Part shown: piece by piece, positions 5,221-5,660 of the stretch
How positions within the stretch are numbered: position 1 is the first letter of the stretch
Layout of the letters: every line of letters starts with the position of its first letter
NCBI GenBank assembly: GCA_025966175.1
Contig: JAOPVN010000522.1
Location: 1-5,660 of the forward strand
Direction of reading: 5' to 3'
DNA from: Modestobacter sp.
GTDB taxonomy: Bacteria > Actinomycetota > Actinomycetes > Mycobacteriales > Geodermatophilaceae
DNA length: 5,660 bases
The notes under the pieces: generated by a model
What the model saw: only the letters and a program-made list of their open reading frames with translations
Told to the model about the DNA's origin: nothing
The model's database searches: none
Translations under genes and position numbers: made by a program

Positions 5221-5341
5221 GACAGCGACCGGCGCGAACGGGCGTGCCGGACTGCATGCGAATCCTACGTCGGCCGTCGACCGGGTGATCGCCGGAAACG
5301 AGCTGCTGAGCAGCCCCTCTTCAGCCATCACCCGTGCGCCG

Positions 5342-5355
5342 ATAATCGACATTAT
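5342..5355. repeat. AT-rich inverted repeat ATAAT-CGAC-ATTAT
   Basis: A perfect 5-base inverted repeat with a 4-base centre, conspicuous because the surrounding DNA is GC-rich. It directly adjoins TGTCAA (5355-5360), which is a consensus -35 box TTGACA when read on the minus strand, but no -10 of the TANNNT type follows at the right distance. It could be an operator or part of a promoter. Confidence 0.3.
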
Positions 5356-5406
5356 GTCAAGTAGCGGAGATGAGGCCGGTCGCGCCATCGGCATGCTGCG
5401 CTGCTG

Positions 5407-5451
5407 CAGTTAACTGAGCGACGAGCGCAACGAAGGCGTCAGCCCGTCGCT
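5407..5451. repeat. Palindrome CAGTTAACTG followed by a 7-bp inverted repeat
   Basis: CAGTTAACTG (5407-5416) is a perfect 10-bp palindrome. Immediately next to it AGCGACG (5417-5423) matches CGTCGCT (5445-5451) as an inverted repeat with a 21-base loop. The second element covers the stop codon of the minus-strand gene ending at 5439. It may form a hairpin near the end of that transcript, but position and long loop are unlike a normal terminator. Confidence 0.3.
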
Positions 5452-5660
5452 GGTCCGATGCCCGTGTCAGGACACCGGCCATCGCCCTCGCTCATCACCT
5501 CCGCCACCACCGCACGACCGAGGGCGCGCATCAAGGGACCCGACTCAGCCGCCCGGCCGCTGACCATGGCCATCGAACCGTCGCCCCACTCGACGGCCGG
5601 GGCGCGGGCCCGATCGTTCCTGGCTACCGCGGCCTTACCCCGCCCGGAGGTGATCGCGCA
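5439..5660 (-). CDS. C-terminal fragment of an unidentified protein (cut by window edge)
   Basis: From the right edge one minus-strand frame stays open for 73 codons to a TGA at 5441-5439; the other two minus frames stop within about 12 codons. About 82 percent of third positions are G or C, higher than in the adjoining gene-poor region, and first positions are richer in G+C than second positions, as in real genes. The segment VEWGDGSMAMVSG, then LMRALGR and MSEGDG, resembles the C-terminal end of the mycothiol-dependent maleylpyruvate isomerase-like (DinB/MDMPI, TIGR03083) family, which often ends with a GxGPxVxGPAxxLLxALxGR pattern. That match is from memory and weak. The start lies outside the window. 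It could also be a decayed gene end. Confidence 0.4.
   Translation of the reverse strand, partial: CAITSGRGKAAVARNDRARAPAVEWGDGSMAMVSGRAAESGPLMRALGRAVVAEVMSEGDGRCPDTGIGPATG

Larger units (their letters stand above)
4899..5438. other. Gene-poor region with short repeats and palindromes
   Basis: No reading frame here resembles a protein I recognise. Long open frames on both strands have third positions only about 70 percent G or C, below the neighbouring genes. Visible structure: a CGTCA-N3-TGACG palindrome (4962-4974), four GATC tetramers within about 55 bases (5086, 5106, 5124, 5137), an 18-bp-period direct repeat (5101-5131), a short ORF with a strong ribosome binding site (5128-5220), an AT-rich inverted repeat (5342-5355), and two adjacent inverted repeats at 5407-5451. 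It may be regulatory DNA or the remnant of decayed or acquired sequence. Confidence 0.5.

Noticed and set aside
4819..5394. 191-codon minus-strand frame
   Set aside because: It overlaps the lipoprotein start region, has third-position composition below that of real genes here, and no recognisable domain or ribosome binding site.
5213..5413. 66-codon plus-strand frame overlapping the mini-ORF by ATGACTGA
   Set aside because: The overlap resembles translational coupling, but it has no ribosome binding site, about 70 percent G or C at third positions and no known motif, so it is not called as a gene.
5458..5660. Plus-strand frame open to the right edge
   Set aside because: It shares third positions with the opposite minus-strand frame, but its second positions are richer in G+C than its first, unlike a real gene, and the peptide is typical antisense sequence.

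Overview
The window comes from a high-GC actinobacterium. The small actinobacterial RNA polymerase-binding protein RbpA is cut off at the left edge, GTG starts are common, G or C dominates third codon positions, and a sigma-R-type promoter sits upstream of rbpA. The style of the proteins suggests a Geodermatophilaceae-like organism (Blastococcus, Geodermatophilus or Modestobacter), but that placement is inference.

Positions 1-4068 hold minus-strand genes packed tightly together. In transcription order they are a glycerophosphodiester phosphodiesterase (3292-4068), a PlsC-type acyltransferase (2411-3295), a UMF1-type MFS transporter (997-2364) and a type II thymidine kinase (254-1000). The first and second genes overlap by ATGA and the third and fourth by GTGA; only 46 bases separate the second and third. 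This looks like one transcript, probably started by a leaderless promoter directly in front of the phosphodiesterase. About 210 bases further on, rbpA begins (start codon at 40-38) behind its own promoter, which has the exact pattern GGAAT-N18-GTT of oxidative (thiol) stress sigma factors. The two lipid enzymes could cooperate in recycling phospholipid head groups and glycerol phosphate. The MFS protein may move a related solute; the link to thymidine salvage is not obvious.

Position 4185 starts a divergent plus-strand gene for a 133-residue protein of unknown function, with a four-cysteine (CxxC...CxxxC) zinc-binding knuckle followed by a likely coiled coil. It converges on a tiny secreted lipoprotein gene (4668-4898, minus). 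A perfect 10-bp GC-rich hairpin between them (4640-4664) can end transcription from both sides. Palindromes of the form CGTCA-N3-TGACG lie on both sides of the lipoprotein gene.

Positions 4899-5438 contain no convincing conserved gene. Base composition there is less coding-like and several short repeats and palindromes occur. One 30-codon ORF (5128-5220) has an excellent ribosome binding site that arises from a local 18-bp duplication. At the right edge, 5439-5660 (minus) looks like the C-terminal end of a gene that continues outside the window. No CRISPR array, tRNA, rRNA, insertion sequence or obvious defence system was seen.
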